A stretch of 64,000 nucleotides of DNA from Microbacterium mangrovi (GTDB taxonomy: Bacteria; Actinomycetota; Actinomycetes; Actinomycetales; Microbacteriaceae): assembly GCF_000802305.1 (NCBI RefSeq), contig NZ_JTDK01000003.1, positions 1 to 64,000 of the forward strand, in the 5' to 3' direction. Below the pieces are notes generated by a model. The model did no database searches. It had not been told where the DNA came from and worked only from the letters and a program-made list of their open reading frames with translations. Position numbers and translations under genes: made by a program. Positions 61,856 through 64,000 of the stretch are shown piece by piece. Each line of letters begins with the position of its first letter. Positions within the stretch are counted from its first letter, which is position 1.

Positions 61856-63223
61856 ATGGCACTGTTCGGCACCGATGGCGTGCGGGGGCTGGCCAACGGC
61901 CCCCTCACCGCCGATCTTGCGCTCACCCTGGCCCAGGCGACTGCCGTCGTCCTGGGCCAGGGCCGTACTGCGGACGCGCGCCGCGCCGCGGGCAAGCGGA
62001 TCACCGCTGTGGTGGCCCGCGACCCACGCGTGTCCGGAGAATTCCTGTCCGCCGCCGTCGAAGCCGGCCTGGCATCCTCGGGTGTCGACGTGCTCGACGC
62101 CGGCGTGCTTCCCACGCCCGCGACCGCGTTCCTCATCGGCGCGATGGATGCCGACTTCGGCGTCATGGTCTCGGCCTCGCACAACCCTGCCGCCGACAAC
62201 GGCATCAAGATCTTCGCGCGCGGCGGGCGCAAGCTGCCCGACGTGGTCGAGCAGCGCATCGAAGCGGCGATGGAGCGCCCGAAGCTCCGCCCCACCGGGG
62301 CCGACGTCGGGCGCGTGCGCCGGTTCGCCGACGCCGAGGACCGCTACGCCATCCACCTGCTGCAGTCGCTGCCGCACCGGCTGGACGGCATCCACGTCGT
62401 GCTCGACTGCGCGCACGGCGCCGCCGCCGGGGTCTCGCCCGAGACCTTCCGGGATGCCGGAGCCCGCGTCACGGTGATCGGCGCCGATCCCGACGGCCTC
62501 AACATCAACGACGGCGTCGGCTCGACGCACCTGTCCAACCTGGCCGCCGAGGTCGTGCGCGTCGGCGCCGACGTCGGCATCGCCCATGACGGCGACGCCG
62601 ACCGCTGCCTGGCGGTGGACGCCGACGGCAACATCGTCGACGGCGACCAGATCATGGCGATCCTCGCCGTCGCGATGAAGCAGCGCGGCCACCTCGACGA
62701 CGACACCCTCGTCGCGACCGTGATGAGCAACCTCGGTCTGCACCGGGCGATGGCCGCCCACGGCATCCGCGTCGAGCAGACCGCGGTCGGCGACCGGTAC
62801 GTGCTCGAGCGCATGAACGAGGGCGGCTACGCGCTCGGCGGCGAGCAGTCCGGTCACGTCATCATGCGCGAATACGCGACCACCGGCGACGGCGTGCTGA
62901 CCGGCCTGCATCTGCTGGCCGAGATGGCCCGGCAGAAGAAGTCGCTGGCTGAGCTGGCCTCCATCATGACCGTGTACCCGCAGGTGCTCGTGAACGTCCG
63001 CGGCGTCGACCGCGAGGGCGTCCAGCATCCCGCCGTGCTCGCGGCGGTCGCCGACGAGGAGGCGCTGCTGGGCGACGACGGACGCGTGCTGCTTCGCGCC
63101 TCCGGCACCGAGCCCGTCGTGCGCGTCATGGTCGAGGCATCCGACCCCGACACCGCCAACGCGGTGGCCGGCCGCCTCGCCGAGGTCGTCCGCCAGCATC
63201 TGGCCCTGCCCGAGCCCGTCTGA
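61856..63223 (+). CDS. glmM: Phosphoglucosamine mutase
   Basis: A 455-residue enzyme interconverting glucosamine-6-phosphate and glucosamine-1-phosphate on the way to UDP-GlcNAc. It starts [18 protein letters not shown]. The phosphoserine loop is [13 protein letters not shown], the metal site DGDADRC and the C-terminal phosphate loop [11 protein letters not shown]. It supplies precursors for the wall and for the polysaccharide locus. It follows rpsI, as in many actinobacteria. Confidence 0.95.
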   Translation: MALFGTDGVRGLANGPLTADLALTLAQATAVVLGQGRTADARRAAGKRITAVVARDPRVSGEFLSAAVEAGLASSGVDVLDAGVLPTPATAFLIGAMDADFGVMVSASHNPAADNGIKIFARGGRKLPDVVEQRIEAAMERPKLRPTGADVGRVRRFADAEDRYAIHLLQSLPHRLDGIHVVLDCAHGAAAGVSPETFRDAGARVTVIGADPDGLNINDGVGSTHLSNLAAEVVRVGADVGIAHDGDADRCLAVDADGNIVDGDQIMAILAVAMKQRGHLDDDTLVATVMSNLGLHRAMAAHGIRVEQTAVGDRYVLERMNEGGYALGGEQSGHVIMREYATTGDGVLTGLHLLAEMARQKKSLAELASIMTVYPQVLVNVRGVDREGVQHPAVLAAVADEEALLGDDGRVLLRASGTEPVVRVMVEASDPDTANAVAGRLAEVVRQHLALPEPV

Positions 63224-63242
63224 GCTCCCGGCCGGCCCGGCC

Positions 63243-63315
63243 GAAAACAGGCAGATCGCCGAGAACAGGCAGATTCCCCGCGGAATGCTGCTGTTCTCGG
63301 CGATCTTGCTGTTTC
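63243..63315. terminator. Long hairpin between glmM and the Ppx/GppA gene
   Basis: A 16-bp perfect core, AGATCGCCGAGAACAG (63253-63268) with CTGTTCTCGGCGATCT (63291-63306), extended by shorter paired blocks to about 63243 and 63315. The direct repeat AACAGGCAGAT occurs twice in the left arm. It can terminate both convergent genes. Confidence 0.7.
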
Positions 63316-63325
63316 CGGGCGCGGT

Positions 63326-64000
63326 CTACGCGCTGGGGCTGCTCCAGGCGAGCTGTTCGATGTAGCGCAGCAGCACGCCCTCTCGCAGCGCCCAGGGCGA
63401 CACTTCGAGCTCGTCCACGCGCATCACCGTCATCGCGGTGTGCAGCACCACGGCACCGGCGACGATCTGGAACGTGCGGTCCGGGGTGATGCCCGGCAGC
63501 TCCTGCCGGGCGGATGCGGGGATCCGGGCCAGCCGGGGGATCCACTGCCCGAGGGCCGCGCGGGGGAGAAGCATCCGCTGCCCGCCGCTCCAGCCCGGCG
63601 CCGGATACCCGGCCAGTTTCGCGAGCGATCGGATCGCCTTCGACGACCCGGCGACGTGGTCCGGCCGCGGCTGATCGAGGAACTGGCCGGCCACCGGGAT
63701 CAGCTGGGCGCGGGCGTGCTCCCGCAGCTGCTCCACGGCGATCTCGCCCGGCGGGTCCTCGGGGAGGAACTGCACGGTCATGCGGCCCGCCCCGAGCGGG
63801 ACGGATGCCGCGGCATCCGGAAGCTCGTCGGAGCCGGCCGCCAGCTCGAGGGATCCGCCGCCGATGTCGAAGAGCAGGATCTGCCCGGCCGCCCACCCGA
63901 ACCAGCGCCGCACCGCGAGGAAGGTGTACCGCGCCTCGGACTCGCCGCCGAGCACCTGCAGCTCCTGGCCGAGGGCGGCCTCGATGCGCGCGATCACCGC
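63326..64000 (-). CDS. Ppx/GppA phosphatase family protein, partial (5' end outside window)
   Basis: At least 223 residues of an exopolyphosphatase/pppGpp-phosphatase protein; the start is beyond the window edge. Visible are the ATP-binding LLFDIGGGSLELA motif, SVPLGAGRMT and the end of the first ASKHA domain pair. It would hydrolyse polyphosphate or (p)ppGpp. It converges on glmM. Which of the two activities it has cannot be told. Confidence 0.85.
   Translation of the reverse strand, partial: AVIARIEAALGQELQVLGGESEARYTFLAVRRWFGWAAGQILLFDIGGGSLELAAGSDELPDAAASVPLGAGRMTVQFLPEDPPGEIAVEQLREHARAQLIPVAGQFLDQPRPDHVAGSSKAIRSLAKLAGYPAPGWSGGQRMLLPRAALGQWIPRLARIPASARQELPGITPDRTFQIVAGAVVLHTAMTVMRVDELEVSPWALREGVLLRYIEQLAWSSPSA

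Overview
The window is a high-GC (about 70%) actinobacterial chromosome segment. Gene content, GTG/TTG starts, leaderless promoters and ribosomal-gene order point to the Microbacteriaceae, most likely Microbacterium or a close relative. No rRNA, tRNA, CRISPR array, insertion sequence or integrase is visible.

Layout. Positions 1-7.8 kb are mainly housekeeping: a GNAT-AAA+ fusion, a Tyr/Ser phosphatase, then infA-rpmJ-rpsM-rpsK-rpoA-rplQ, truA, an endo/exonuclease/phosphatase-family protein and a tiny membrane protein. 7.9-13.1 kb carries lepB coupled to a low-molecular-weight tyrosine phosphatase, a fused aminodeoxychorismate synthase and a LuxR-type regulator. 13.3-60.6 kb is a very large surface-polysaccharide locus. 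60.9-63.2 kb returns to housekeeping with rplM-rpsI-glmM, followed by a partial Ppx/GppA gene. In many actinobacteria rplQ-truA and rplM-rpsI-glmM lie together, so the 54 kb between truA and rplM looks like an expansion of a conserved junction.

The polysaccharide locus behaves like two systems woven together. It holds two polyprenyl-phosphate sugar transferases, two Wzc-like chain-length/tyrosine-kinase proteins, two polymerase-like membrane proteins, two pyruvyltransferase-family proteins, one Wzx-like flippase and one ABC exporter. It also has about a dozen glycosyltransferases, UDP-glucose dehydrogenase, an acyltransferase, a GT-C-like enzyme, a WbsX-like protein and a DUF4012 membrane protein. 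Two (possibly three) small secreted or Tat-type exported proteins are interspersed.

The most interesting content is a set of uncharacterised parts that also occurs twice: an HPr-kinase-like protein fused to a C-terminal PqqD-like domain, a free-standing PqqD-like protein, and a nucleotidyltransferase of the NTP_transf_5 type. These look like a peptide- or protein-modification module tied to the polysaccharide machinery. A QueC-like PP-loop enzyme and a MauE-thioredoxin-like fusion sit in the same locus. Regulatory sequence is also informative: infA and rplM share an identical 10-mer at the same distance from their -10 boxes, and at least nine genes have a -10 box 6-7 nt before the start codon.
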